In this document: positions 34,445-44,100 of the stretch, piece by piece | How the letters are laid out: every line of letters starts with the position of its first letter | Position numbering within the stretch: position 1 is the stretch's first letter | From: Takakia lepidozioides | Lineage: Eukaryota; Streptophyta; Takakiopsida; Takakiales; Takakiaceae | Assembly (NCBI GenBank): GCA_030704615.1 | Contig: CM060734.1 | Coordinates: 51,786,042-51,850,041, forward strand | Reading direction: 5' to 3' | Length of the DNA stretch: 64,000 nt | Made by a program: the position numbers and the translations under genes | Notes under the pieces: generated by a model | What the model was told of the DNA's origin: nothing | Seen by the model: only the letters and a program-made list of their open reading frames with translations | Database searches by the model: none

Positions 34445-37036
34445 TCACAGGAGCTGTGCACGGCGACCATCCCCTGACTGCCATCCAGGCCTGTAGGATG
34501 CTGACTCCTCCCAGAAATCCAGGGTGAAGCCCATGGGGTATAACACTGCCCCACCAACGAGGACATCGTAAGAGACCGCGTCTGTCACAATGGCCTTGGC
34601 TCGCATCACTGAGCCATCTACAGGATGATCCGGCTGCAGTCTAATAGCCAACTGATGCCGTGTCATGCCGCGAGCCTGCTCTGATCCTCCCAGAGATGTC
34701 TGTATCTGGAAAGGACAAGGCTCCATATCCGCCTCCATGAGGCCCAAACCTGCAATAGCAGCTCTGCCCAACATCAGTGGCTGAGCTCCTGAGTCCAACA
34801 AGACCCGCAGTGGCCGGTACTTCTTGCCTGCCGGTCCACTCAAAGTGAAAATGCCTCCCTGGTTGTCTAACAAGACAACTCCAGGTGTCACCGTGGCGCG
34901 CTCAAAGGCTGGCCTAGCTGGCAGCTCCGTCAATCTGGCAGCTGCAACTTGCCATGGCGCAGCCGTGGCAGTCTTGACCCTCAAATCCGAGGATCCCTCT
35001 GCCACTATACCTTCCACTAACTCCGCAGAAGATGAAGTGACCTCCCCACTCTCACAGAGAGTTGCTGCTAGTCTGAACACTGCAGCTGGTCTCACCCCCG
35101 GCGTCGCAATCATGGTTGCCGAGAACAGTGGGGCTTGACACACAGAGGTGGCTGCCCCCAATAACACACCGGCTGCACTAGCCTTGGTAGCAGGTGTCAA
35201 TGCTGCACGTGTAGCTCTCCCCAATGGCATAGTAACCTCCGCCTCGGTAACAGTCGGGCGAGAACTAGGTGCCATGGATGGCGTTGACACTGTCTCCGCC
35301 AAGGTGAATGACTGAGGCAGCCTCGCCTGACGGCTTGCCTCCCCACGTTGTGGATCCAACTCCACCTCTGCACCTCGTGGCTCAGGAACTCGTGCTGCTC
35401 CTCGAGTCACGGCTGCAGCAGACTCCACCTGCTCTAGTGGTAGTGCTGCTCCGCACATGAATCCCATGCCTCCCATATCTCCTCCCTCAGGAGCAGGAGG
35501 TGGACCATCCCGCCTGGGAGCCGGTACCGCCTGAGCTATAGCCATGGCAGCGAGCCTCTGCTCTAGCTGCTGAAGCCGATTGGCCATGCCTTGGTCAACA
35601 CCCTGACCTCCGCGTCCTTGGCCATGTGGAGCTTGCCCTTGGCCTGCACCTCGTGCCCGACCACCTCGTCCTCTTTGGGCTGGTCCACCTCGCCCCCGGC
35701 CACCATTGTTCCCTTGGAACTGGCCTGGGCGCAACTCAGGATGCAAGTCATAACACTGGGCATCTACATGCCCATACTTGCCACAATGCCCACACTGCAA
35801 CTGTGCAGGCTGTGCTTGTGCCGGCCTTCTGCCATTCTCTGGGCAATCTCTTTTGACATGGGGTCCTCCACATGTCCAACATATCACCCCTGGTTGCTGT
35901 TGGCCTGCAAAAGATGCCACGGGCCTCTGCACCTGAGGTCCCCTGTAAGCTCCATGGAACTTGGGCTGGGCAACCTTGCCCCCCTGACCACGCTGTTGGG
36001 CAGTCCCTTGTGCCTGTGGGTTGACAGTTGTGCCCCGTGCAGGCATGTCCTTGCCAAATCCAATTGTAACAACTCGCTCCTCCACCATGTTGAGCTCAAT
36101 CCGCTCAGCCAGCAGAAACACATCTGCTAATGTGGGTTGGGCTGCTTGTAACAGGGTTGCATCTCGCACCCTTCTCTTGAGCTCCTTGTCCAGAATTCCA
36201 TACCAAAACTGGATTGCCTGAGCTTCAGTAACCCCTTGGGTCACACTTATCAAGCGCCTCATACGAGTGTACGCCTCTCGCAGGCTCTCACTGGGTTTGC
36301 GCTGGAAGTCTTGCAAACTTCGCAGCTTCTCTGTCCGTACACCTTGGTAGTTCCTCCGCAACTCCTGGAAGAACTCCACCACCGGGTTGAATCTAGGCAC
36401 ATGTGTTGTAGTCGTGGCAGGAGGAGTAGTAGCACCTTTTGAACTGGTACCACCTGCAGAAGTACCAGCACTACTTGCTCCACTACTAGTGCTGGCAGTG
36501 GGAGCTATTGGTACTGATGCAGCTACTGGTCGCGTCGTGCCTCGAGTAATGGAGACGTAGTCAGGTGACCAATACATCCTCCACTCCTCAATCTCTGCTT
36601 CATGTCCTCGCCTGAACTCGTGGTAATCGTCCATAGGCGGGCCTTCCAAATGCTGGAACAGTCCCTTCCACGCCATGAATGGGGTGAATAGCTGTGGATT
36701 GCGCATCTGCTGCAAATCACACCAGCTGTCAAACTCCTGGATAAAGTCATCCAACTCGATTGTGCCCACAGCTCCAGAGTACCTACGAGGCCCCTTGGTA
36801 GCTCCATACATCTCCTCCATGTCGTCCCACAACAATGGCGAATGAAAGTGCACACCTGTTGATGAAGCCTCCGAGTCTGTGTCTGACTCTACAGTAATTG
36901 AGGGTGGCGGTGAAGGTGGTCTGAACCGAATACCTCGTCTTGTGAACCCACTCTCACTGTTACTGCCTGTAGCCGTACTCCCCTCAAAACCCTTGGGTAA
37001 CTCCGTAATGACACTCACAATGTGCACCTCCTCCAC
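34445..37036 (-). CDS. Ty3 Gag-protease polyprotein
   Basis: One uninterrupted 863-codon frame starting at ATG 37036. Residues 60-165 are acidic and aromatic. Residues 215-320 match the retrotransposon Gag core (FFQELRRNYQG, FQRKPSESLREAYTRMRRL, FWYGILDKELKRRV). Two zinc knuckles follow: Cys386, Cys389, His393, Cys398, and the canonical Cys415, Cys418, His423, Cys428. A Gly/Arg/Gln-rich stretch (430-500) may bind RNA. A retropepsin-like protease near the C-terminus has the catalytic VLLDSGAQPLMLGRAAI at about residue 747 and VSYDVLVGGAVLYPMGF near 830. The frame ends shortly before the methyltransferase, so the downstream enzymes would need a frameshift or re-initiation. It is the best-preserved part of the element. 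Confidence 0.85.
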   Translation of the reverse strand: MEEVHIVSVITELPKGFEGSTATGSNSESGFTRRGIRFRPPSPPPSITVESDTDSEASSTGVHFHSPLLWDDMEEMYGATKGPRRYSGAVGTIELDDFIQEFDSWCDLQQMRNPQLFTPFMAWKGLFQHLEGPPMDDYHEFRRGHEAEIEEWRMYWSPDYVSITRGTTRPVAASVPIAPTASTSSGASSAGTSAGGTSSKGATTPPATTTTHVPRFNPVVEFFQELRRNYQGVRTEKLRSLQDFQRKPSESLREAYTRMRRLISVTQGVTEAQAIQFWYGILDKELKRRVRDATLLQAAQPTLADVFLLAERIELNMVEERVVTIGFGKDMPARGTTVNPQAQGTAQQRGQGGKVAQPKFHGAYRGPQVQRPVASFAGQQQPGVICWTCGGPHVKRDCPENGRRPAQAQPAQLQCGHCGKYGHVDAQCYDLHPELRPGQFQGNNGGRGRGGPAQRGRGGRARGAGQGQAPHGQGRGGQGVDQGMANRLQQLEQRLAAMAIAQAVPAPRRDGPPPAPEGGDMGGMGFMCGAALPLEQVESAAAVTRGAARVPEPRGAEVELDPQRGEASRQARLPQSFTLAETVSTPSMAPSSRPTVTEAEVTMPLGRATRAALTPATKASAAGVLLGAATSVCQAPLFSATMIATPGVRPAAVFRLAATLCESGEVTSSSAELVEGIVAEGSSDLRVKTATAAPWQVAAARLTELPARPAFERATVTPGVVLLDNQGGIFTLSGPAGKKYRPLRVLLDSGAQPLMLGRAAIAGLGLMEADMEPCPFQIQTSLGGSEQARGMTRHQLAIRLQPDHPVDGSVMRAKAIVTDAVSYDVLVGGAVLYPMGFTLDFWEESASYRPGWQSGDGRRAQLL

Positions 37037-37549
37037 GTGACACTATAAGGCTCTAGTACTAATCTAATAGTGACACGGGTGGGCACCTGTTGCAGTCTAA
37101 GGGTCATATCCCAATGGCTCAGGGCACCTGCATCCACCGCAAGAACTCCTATGGTTGGCTGGTCATCAACCCAGCCTCACCATAGAAGAAACACTGGTGG
37201 TCTTGCTGGTCATCACTCCAGCCTCACCACCGACAGCATACTCTAGGATTGACCGGTGATCAAATCCGGCCTAATCCCTATGAAAGCAAGCGCCCACACA
37301 AAACCAACATGGCGCACAGTCAAGCATGCAGGTGTTGGGGGGGATCCAAACACAAGAAATCAAAACATCAACACCCCCACACCAAAATCCAGCTGCAATG
37401 CTGATCCTGCAGAATATCCCAGCCCAAAACCCCGGACTGACTGGCCTCCACCAAGAGAGGCTTTGGCAACTACAAGTACAAGGTAATGAAAATAGTACAG
37501 AGATGGAGGGGAAGAATAGAAGCCCGCCCAAGCAAGATCTAATCCTGAT
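37037..37549. other. Ty3 leader segment, no gene
   Basis: Immediately upstream of gag on the minus strand. Contains two similar copies of a TGGTCATCA-CAGCCTCACCA motif (about 37157-37180 and 37207-37230). No coding signal or clear tRNA primer-binding site found. Confidence 0.35.
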
Positions 37550-38299
37550 CTATGCTATCAACTTCCAGACTTCTCTCAAAGTGCCTCGCTCTGCTTGATG
37601 GTAAGGTGTAGGAGGTATATCTATGTCCAGAAACCTGCCACTAACCTTGTCCCAAGCTACAGTAGCTCGCTCTAACCAACCCTCCTCCTCTTTCTGCCAG
37701 GTAGAGACAAAGCAACACTCTGCTATCTCCCGCTCACTGAACACTAAAGAAAACAAAGGTAGGGTCTGATAGTCTCTCAACTCGAAAGCTTTGAGACGGT
37801 TGCGGGTGTCTTCATTGCGAATGACTGCATCGCCTTCAAACAGAACAAACTTGTCCTCGCTAATGAACCCCCGCTCGTGGTTGCCTTGTGCAGAGCGTGT
37901 CCGACTGCAACACTGTCTAATTGCACAAACTTGTGCAGCTCCTGCTCCTCTGCTCCAGTACACCACGGCCTTGTGGCTGAACACCTTGGTCCCCGAGGCT
38001 GTCTTTGGCTGTGTTCCAAGCCTAGCTTTCACCCACTTTGGTATTTCACCTACAGCTGCAGAACTGCTGGCTCCAACAGAGTTCTGACTGTTCAAGGCGA
38101 TATTGAGGCCCTCAATGCCAACTACAGCAGTCTGTTGTCTACTGCTAATGCCTGACTCCCAGTATGCAATCAACTCGTCCAACTGTTCTCCACTCAAATC
38201 AGTCTGAGTTCCTTGGGAAACATAAATCGTGTCCCCTTGTGTGCACAGACTAAGAGAAGAGACCTGCCCTTCAATTACGTCCTCATTTCCCCCAGCCAT
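37550..38299 (-). CDS. Unrecognised 249-aa protein in the Ty3 leader
   Basis: A complete minus-strand frame from ATG to TAG. The N-terminal third is Gly/Ser/Gln-rich (GDTIYVSQGTQTDLS). The middle has KWVKARLGTQPKTAS, and the C-terminal part looks globular, with LFEGDAVIRNEDTRNRLKAF, YQTLPLFSLVFSEREIAECC and a Trp-rich helix (WQKEEEGWLERATVAWDKV). No domain is recognised. It lies 513 bp upstream of gag on the same strand, between gag and the captured host genes. It could be an accessory protein of the element or a third captured host sequence. Its open length with no stop suggests it is or was recently coding. Confidence 0.45.
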   Translation of the reverse strand: MAGGNEDVIEGQVSSLSLCTQGDTIYVSQGTQTDLSGEQLDELIAYWESGISSRQQTAVVGIEGLNIALNSQNSVGASSSAAVGEIPKWVKARLGTQPKTASGTKVFSHKAVVYWSRGAGAAQVCAIRQCCSRTRSAQGNHERGFISEDKFVLFEGDAVIRNEDTRNRLKAFELRDYQTLPLFSLVFSEREIAECCFVSTWQKEEEGWLERATVAWDKVSGRFLDIDIPPTPYHQAERGTLREVWKLIA

Positions 38300-39000
38300 G
38301 CATGGAGTACATCCACCAATTTGTCTCTCATATGGACCAGCACAGGTTCTAGAGACAGGATTGTGGATCTTTCATGGCACACTCACACTCTAAAAATTCC
38401 ATAGATTTTTAGCAGAGTCCCCAAAACAGAAACCAGGTTTAGATAGGTAGATTTCCCCTTTCTGTAGCTATCCCCCCAAAAACTGGGTCAAACAGAGTCC
38501 ATTTGACAAAGATATGATGAATTTGGCTCCAAATCATTCAAATTAAATTAAAAAGGGGGGTTTTTTTTTTTTTCTTAAAGGTTTTCAAGTTTTAAAAATT
38601 CAAAGTTACACTCAAAATATCTGGTAACTGGTTCCCGGTTCCCTAAGTTCTATATGGCATCCTAGGTTCCCTGACCACGTGACTGTTGTTCCCCTCCATT
38701 TCATTTGAGTTCAACAGCTCACCATGCTTTGGAATCCCAACCGTCTTCTACCACAAACCGTGGTGACGATGGAGTTCGTGAAGCGATCCTTCCCAGTGAA
38801 CCCTCGAGAGACGAGTCCCATGTGCACTTGATATACACTCTCTTAATAGAGATCAAAATCAGCAAGGAGACACCATTGACGACACCCAGAGATCAGAGAC
38901 AAGTACTTGCGCAGTTCGGAGGCCACAGCATCCCCTCTGGACACTGAGCGGGGAATAGCTGCTACACAGCAGCTCAGTCTATCGTCAGCTCCTATACCTA
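38300..39000. other. Non-coding spacer with poly-T/A tract
   Basis: AT-rich, with a run of 13 T at about 38559-38573 (A-run on the minus strand) and AT-rich flanks. Read on the minus strand, the A-rich tract lies downstream of the FAX-like and COX5b-like frames, where a poly(A) tail of a captured transcript would be expected. No gene seen. Confidence 0.35.
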
Positions 39001-39453
39001 CTAGCTTCCTGCCCCTGCCATAATCAAAGAGACAAGTGACACAACACCAGCTGGAAACACCTTTCCTGAATTTTTGTATCGAGAGCCCATCACAAACAAG
39101 AGAAGCCTTGAAACAGCAACACCGATAGAGGACGCAAGGACAGGGTTCGAGGGCAGGTTCAGATAGACATAATAGAGGATCAGAGCTGACCCTCCCCCTG
39201 ACAGCAATGACTTGCTGCTCCCAGATTTTGCAAATCCGATCACTCCTCCCAGACCAACAAGGACTGCATACGCCAAGGTCAGCTTCTGCGACATAGACAG
39301 CTTCATCTTTCCGTCACCACTTCCCTCTTCCTGTCCTCCCTCACCACCGTTCCCGTTGCCTCCATTGCCCGACACTTGGGTTACATGCTCAGCCAGACCT
39401 TCAAAAAAACCTGGCCCAAAATTCACTGGCTGCTCGGACACTGGCATGACCAA
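39001..39453 (-). CDS. FAX/TMEM14-family membrane protein, intronless copy
   Basis: A 150-codon frame with no interruption. Residues 55-148 carry the four hydrophobic segments of the Tmemb_14 family: KLTLAYAVLVGLGGVIGFAK, SGGGSALILYYVYLNLPSNP, LASSIGVAVSRLLLFVMGSR (with the conserved YKNSGKVFPAG loop) and VVSLVSLIMAGAGS. In plants this family includes the fatty-acid export proteins FAX of the plastid envelope and ER. The preceding Gly/Asn/Glu-rich stretch is typical of the chloroplast members, but no full transit peptide is seen. Upstream (39456-39660) a different frame reads LSRWEVREAELAQMREVV, possibly the broken N-terminal helical part. Lying in sense inside a retroelement leader and without introns, it looks like a retro-captured transcript. 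Confidence 0.7.
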   Translation of the reverse strand: MVMPVSEQPVNFGPGFFEGLAEHVTQVSGNGGNGNGGEGGQEEGSGDGKMKLSMSQKLTLAYAVLVGLGGVIGFAKSGSSKSLLSGGGSALILYYVYLNLPSNPVLASSIGVAVSRLLLFVMGSRYKNSGKVFPAGVVSLVSLIMAGAGS

Positions 39454-39455
39454 AC

Positions 39456-39932
39456 CTCTTTAACTCCAATCAGCCTGCTGCTGAGTTACGATCTCATCAC
39501 CAAGCAAAATCTATCCCAATGCCCAGTTGAGCTGCCAGTCTCGCATTCACTTTCCCCACCAAGGCAGCTGCAGTACACTGACTGTCTTAGCTCCCTCCAT
39601 GACAACCTCCCGCATTTGGGCAAGTTCAGCTTCACGGACCTCCCAGCGACTTAGCAGCTGCTTCAGGTCATGGTCCTAGCTAGCGCATGCTGGGCTGCAA
39701 CCAGTTGCAGATCCTTATCGTGTAGAAACCCCTTCACTGCTCTCTTTCCATCTCCTGACGCCATGCTCCATCCTCCAGCCACTTCACTTGTTTCAGGCAC
39801 CCAGGTCCCTATGGGCAGGTCACATGCTCCGGCAACAGGAGTGCTCTCAAGCGGACATTGAGCGCCCTCCACTGACTCAGTTGAGTGTGCAAACCTTTCT
39901 GCTCATGCAGTTCCAGCAGTCAATACTCACTC
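39456..39932 (-). pseudogene. Coding-like segment between FAX-like and COX5b-like frames
   Basis: A 69-codon frame (39663-39872) ends ALARTMT-stop. Shifting one base, it would continue DLKQLLSRWEVREAELAQMR, a helical sequence ending at about 39540. It begins only about 60 bases after the COX5b stop. It may be the disrupted N-terminal half of the FAX-like protein, or unrelated leader sequence. Confidence 0.3.
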
Positions 39933-40424
39933 CTAGTGATGATGATGTTCATGCCCTAGAAGACCACCCTCTCCTATCACCTTCAACTGAAAGACTTGGC
40001 TGCAGTCTGAGCATTCATACTGTTTGTCCTTCTCCAGCTTGAACCATGTCACATCATGCTCATCCTCACCAACACCTCCTGAGCACCCAACTATCCGCTC
40101 ATCATAGTGTGACTCCACAATTGCAGGGGCATCCTTGGTTCCAAAGGGACCACGAGGCGGATCCAGATCAAAGCGCTTCCCACCCGAGCGCTCCGCTTCC
40201 AACTCCTCCAGCTCAACTCCTGTTGCAATTCCAAAATCGCCCGAGCTGCCTCCTGCACTTGCCAAATCACGACTACGATGCAGCCACCGCGCATATGAGA
40301 GACCCCGATGTTCTGATTGCTCCGCTTGCGGTTGCGGGTTACACAGCAATGTCGGTGGAGGCACACATGGTACACGCCTGGATGCAACCAACCGTGAGAG
40401 CCTGCATCCAGCCGTCCTCAACAT
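39933..40424 (-). CDS. Cytochrome c oxidase subunit 5b, intronless copy
   Basis: 163 codons from MLRTAGCRLSRLVASRR, an Arg/Leu/Ser-rich mitochondrial presequence, to a His-rich end (LLGHEHHHH). The mature part has DPPRGPFGTKDAPAIVESHY, DERIVGCSGGVGEDEHDVTW and YECSDCSQVFQLKVIGEGG, a close match to plant COX5b, including the Cys and CxxC zinc ligands. COX5b is a nuclear-encoded matrix-side subunit of respiratory complex IV. The frame is complete and has no intron, unlike typical plant COX5b genes, and it points the same way as the Ty3 element. The ORF stays open for 31 codons upstream of this Met, but those residues do not look like a presequence. Probably a transduced cDNA. Whether it is expressed is unknown. 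Confidence 0.8.
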   Translation of the reverse strand: MLRTAGCRLSRLVASRRVPCVPPPTLLCNPQPQAEQSEHRGLSYARWLHRSRDLASAGGSSGDFGIATGVELEELEAERSGGKRFDLDPPRGPFGTKDAPAIVESHYDERIVGCSGGVGEDEHDVTWFKLEKDKQYECSDCSQVFQLKVIGEGGLLGHEHHHH

Positions 40425-40743
40425 AGCGCCCCACTCCCTCTGGGCCTTGCCATCACACCACCAGCTGCCATCGACATATCCTCCGCAGACGGCGACGCCC
40501 TTACAGTGGAAGCACACCTCGCCAATGCCAACAGAAATATGGGCAGACCACCATTACTCTCTCTTCTACCACACCATTGCGACTGGAGATGTGAGACGAA
40601 CTCAAGCTAGAGCCGTTCTATGCTCCTTGCTTGAGCTGCGTACAAGACCATGACCATCTATATTATAATAGTGCTTAAAAAAACAAAAACATCATATCTA
40701 GCTTAGCACTGGAAAACTAGATAGTGCTCATCTCTCTCGAGTG

Positions 40744-41091
40744 ATAAGAAAGCTAAGGACACTGTTGACACAAAACATATGAAATGCATCGCTATCACTC
40801 TTTATAATAGAAGTCGAGCCAGGGGCACCCCAAGCTATGGGGACTCCACCCCACAACAACCTACACTCCCATCATGAGTACACTCAGATCTAAACGCATG
40901 CAGGAGCTCGGTCGCGCAGGCTCAACTCGAGAGAGATGAACTGCGCGACTGCCGCTCTCGTGAAGATAAGACGGACCAGGTGTCAAACTAAACTTGACAC
41001 CTGATTTAACACTTGACCTAAATCCAAGTGTTAAATACAAATAACAAGTTTTATGCTAGCTGTTTTCACACTGTGCTTATTTAACTTGACA
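40744..41091 (-). repeat. Right LTR-like copy (5' side of the methyltransferase Ty3 element)
   Basis: 348 bases in direct orientation, differing from 29013-29357 by only a few substitutions and small indels. It lacks the roughly 70-bp TGTCGTGCGC repeat on its inner side and the roughly 90 bases that follow the core in the left copy. No tRNA-complementary primer-binding site is visible next to it. It ends 24 bases before the start of the plus-strand gene. Confidence 0.7.
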
Positions 41092-41114
41092 ATAGGAATA
41101 GAGCCAGATATAGA

Positions 41115-44100
41115 ATGAGGATGGAAAGAGTAGATGAAGAGGTAAAGGAGGAAGAAGAGGGCAAAGAGGAAAGTCTGGTGATGGAAGAGCAGGATTCTGG
41201 AGAAGAACAGCAGCCCGCCATACTTCCAAGAACTAGTGAGGAGGAGACTGCATCCGAGGGAGAGACGGACGCCGAAGATGATGTTGATGTTGGCCTCACA
41301 AAGAAGCAGATAGTGGGAAAGAGGATGGGGGAGATGCTCCAGAACATGCTCGGCGTAGAGAGCAGTCCGAAGCGCAAAGGATCTCCGGCGATTGGGAAGT
41401 CTTCTGGAGCACCCAAGAAAAAGGTACAAGTGATGGCCAAACCTACTTGGAAGCTCAAACAGAGTGTGGCAACGCACACTGTTTGAGACCCACATTTGTG
41501 CTTCATTTTTTATGTCAAAATCGGCCACTTTGGGCCTCTCTGTCTGGTTCAATTCACCACAGACTGGAATGTCAATCAGTGTGCGACAACGCACACAGTT
41601 TCAGACCCCACTTGTGCTTGTTTTTTTTATATGAAAATTGCCTACACATGGCATCTCTCTCTGGTTCAATCGACCCGTATTAAGAAGCACAAACAGTGTG
41701 CGCCAACGCCGGCCGCTTGAGCCCCAACTTTGTGCTTGTTTTTTTATACCCAAATCGGCCCCAAAACGGGCATGTCTGTCTGGTTCAATCCTCCACTATT
41801 TGGAAGCTCAAACAGTGTGCGGCAACGCACACTGTTTGAGCCCCCACTTGACATTATGTTCTCATGTTAAAATCGGCCACAAAGGGCATCTCTGTCAGGT
41901 TCAATCCAAACTTACCTGGCAGCTCAAACAGTGTGCGTCAACGCACACTGTTTTAGCCCCCCTTTTGCCTTGGTTTTTGGTGTGGAAATCGTGCACACAG
42001 GGCCACTCAGGCAAGTTGAATCCACACTTACCTGGAAGCTCAAACAGTGTGCGTCAACGTACACTGTTTGAGCCCCCCTTCTCATTGTTTGTTTCATGTC
42101 CAAATCTGCAATCTTAGGGCATTTGTTCTGAGGTTCAACCACAATTACCTGGCAGCTCAAACAGTGTGCGTCAACGCACACTATTTGAGCCCCCCATCTC
42201 GTTGTGTAATTCATGTAAAATCGACCACAAATGGCATTTTGGACAGGCTGAATCCACACTTAAGTGGGAGCTCAAACAGTGTGTGTCAACGCACACTGTT
42301 TGAGCCCCCTTCTTTTTGTTTGTTTCATGTTAAAATCGGCCACATAGGGCATGTCTTTTGAGGTACAACCACAATTAGCTGGCAGCTCAAACAGTGTGCA
42401 TCAACGCACACTGTTTGAGCCCCCCTTCTCATTGTGTGTTTCAAGTTAAAATCGGCCAAATAGGGCATCTCTTTTGAGGTTCAACCACAATATCCTCGCA
42501 GCTCAAACAGTGTGGGTCAACGCACACTGTTTGAGCCCCCCTTCTCGTTGTTTAATTCATGTAAAGGTCGGCCACATATGCCATCTCTGACAGACTGAAT
42601 CCACATTTAAGTGGCAGCTCAAACAGTGTGCGTCAACGCACACTGTTTGAGCCCCCCTTTGCCTTGTTTTTTGGTGTGGAAATCTTGCACAAAGGGCCAC
42701 TCTGCCATGTTCAATCCACCCTTTATTGTGCGGGAACGCAAACTATTTCGTGCACACAGGGGCCTCTCTGTAAGGTTCATTCCACCACTATTGGGAAGCT
42801 CAAACTGTGTGCCCCCTTCAGTGCCTGTTTTTTTATTTGAAAATCGGCCACTCATAGCTATGATAAGTTCAAATCACCCCTTATTGGAAGCTCAGACAGT
42901 GTGCATTGACGCACACTGTTTGAGCATCCTTTTTTGCTTGTTTTTTTCATGTGAAAATCGTGCATACAGGGGCCTCTATGTAAGGTTCATTCCACACCTC
43001 TTTGGAAGCTCAAACAGTGTGCGGCAACGCACACTGTTTGAACCCCCATTTTGCCCTGCTTTTTGCCTTGTTTTTCTTGTTCAAAACAGCCACAAATGGC
43101 ATCTCTGTCAGGCTCAATCCACACTTACGTGGCAGCTCAAACAGTGTGCGTTGACGCACACTGTTTGAGCCCCCCCTTGTCATTGTTTTTTTCATGTGAA
43201 AATCGTGTGCACAAGGGCCTCTCTGTAATGTTCATTCCACCCCTATTTGGAAGCTCAAACAGTGTGCGGCATCGCACACTGTTTGAGACCTCATTTTGCC
43301 TTGTTTATTGCCTTGTTTTTCTTGTTCAAAACGGCCACAAATGGCCTCTCTGTCAGGCTCAATCCACACTTACGTGGCAGCTCAAACAGTGTGCGTTGAC
43401 GCACACTGTTTGAGCCCCCCTTGTCATTGTTTTTTTCATGTGAAAATCTTGCACACAAGGGCCTCTCTGTAATGTTCATTCCACCCCTATTTGGAAGCTC
43501 AAACAGTGTGCGACAATGCACACTGTTTGAGCCCCCATTTTCCCTTGTTTTTCTTTTTCATAACGGCCAGAAATGGCATCTCTGTCAGGTTCAATCCACA
43601 TTTACGTGGCAGCTGAAACAGTGTGCATTGACGCACATTGTTTGAGCCCCCCTTGTCATTGTTTTCTCATTTGGGAATCGTGCACACAGGGGCCACTGTT
43701 TGTGCCCCCTTCACTGCCTGTTTTTTGATTTAAAAATCGTCAGAATAGGGCCACTATGCCATGTTCAAACCACCCCTTGGAAACTCAAATGTTTTGGGCC
43801 CCATCTCTGTTTGTTTTTTTAATGTGAAATTGGGCGAAACACGGCCAGTATGGATGCTCAAAACACCCATAGTTGGAAGAACGAACAGTGTGTGGCCCCC
43901 TCTCTGCATGTTTTTTTATGTGGAAATGTGTCACATAGGGCCTAATGTCATGTTGAAAACACCTCTATTTGGAAGCTCAAGCAGTGTGCGGCAACGCACA
44001 CTGTCTGTTCCCCACTCTCTGCCTGATTTTAGATTTGAAAATAGACCACTCATGGCCAGTGTGCCATGTTCAAATCACCCATTATTGGAAGCTCAAACAG

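Larger units (their letters stand above)
28946..41091 (-). mobile_element. Ty3/gypsy element encoding a DNA methyltransferase and a PHD finger
   Basis: Reading right to left: LTR-like repeat (40744-41091), a 3.7-kb leader side with intronless host-gene copies, Gag-protease (34445-37036), DNA cytosine methyltransferase (32837-34200), RT-RNase H (31188-32677), integrase and GPY-like region (about 29950-30989), PHD finger (29556-29972), a purine-rich tract on the minus strand at about 29449-29459 (GGGGGGCGAT), and LTR (28946-29448). The order PR-RT-RH-IN places it in Ty3/gypsy. The cytosine methyltransferase between protease and RT is the notable addition. Element borders are not confirmed by a target-site duplication, and the right LTR copy is shorter than the left. 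Confidence 0.75.

Noticed and set aside
34824-36442. Plus-strand open frames opposite gag
   Set aside because: Shadows of the 863-codon Gag-protease frame, whose zinc knuckles and protease motif fix the coding strand.
28941-41096. Target-site duplication for the methyltransferase Ty3 element (GATAG against ATAGG)
   Set aside because: The candidate pentamers do not match at any consistent LTR border, so none is claimed.
42047-43645. Several open frames on both strands with repeated SSNSVRQRTLFE-like peptides
   Set aside because: They translate the palindromic array and appear on both strands because the unit is a palindrome.
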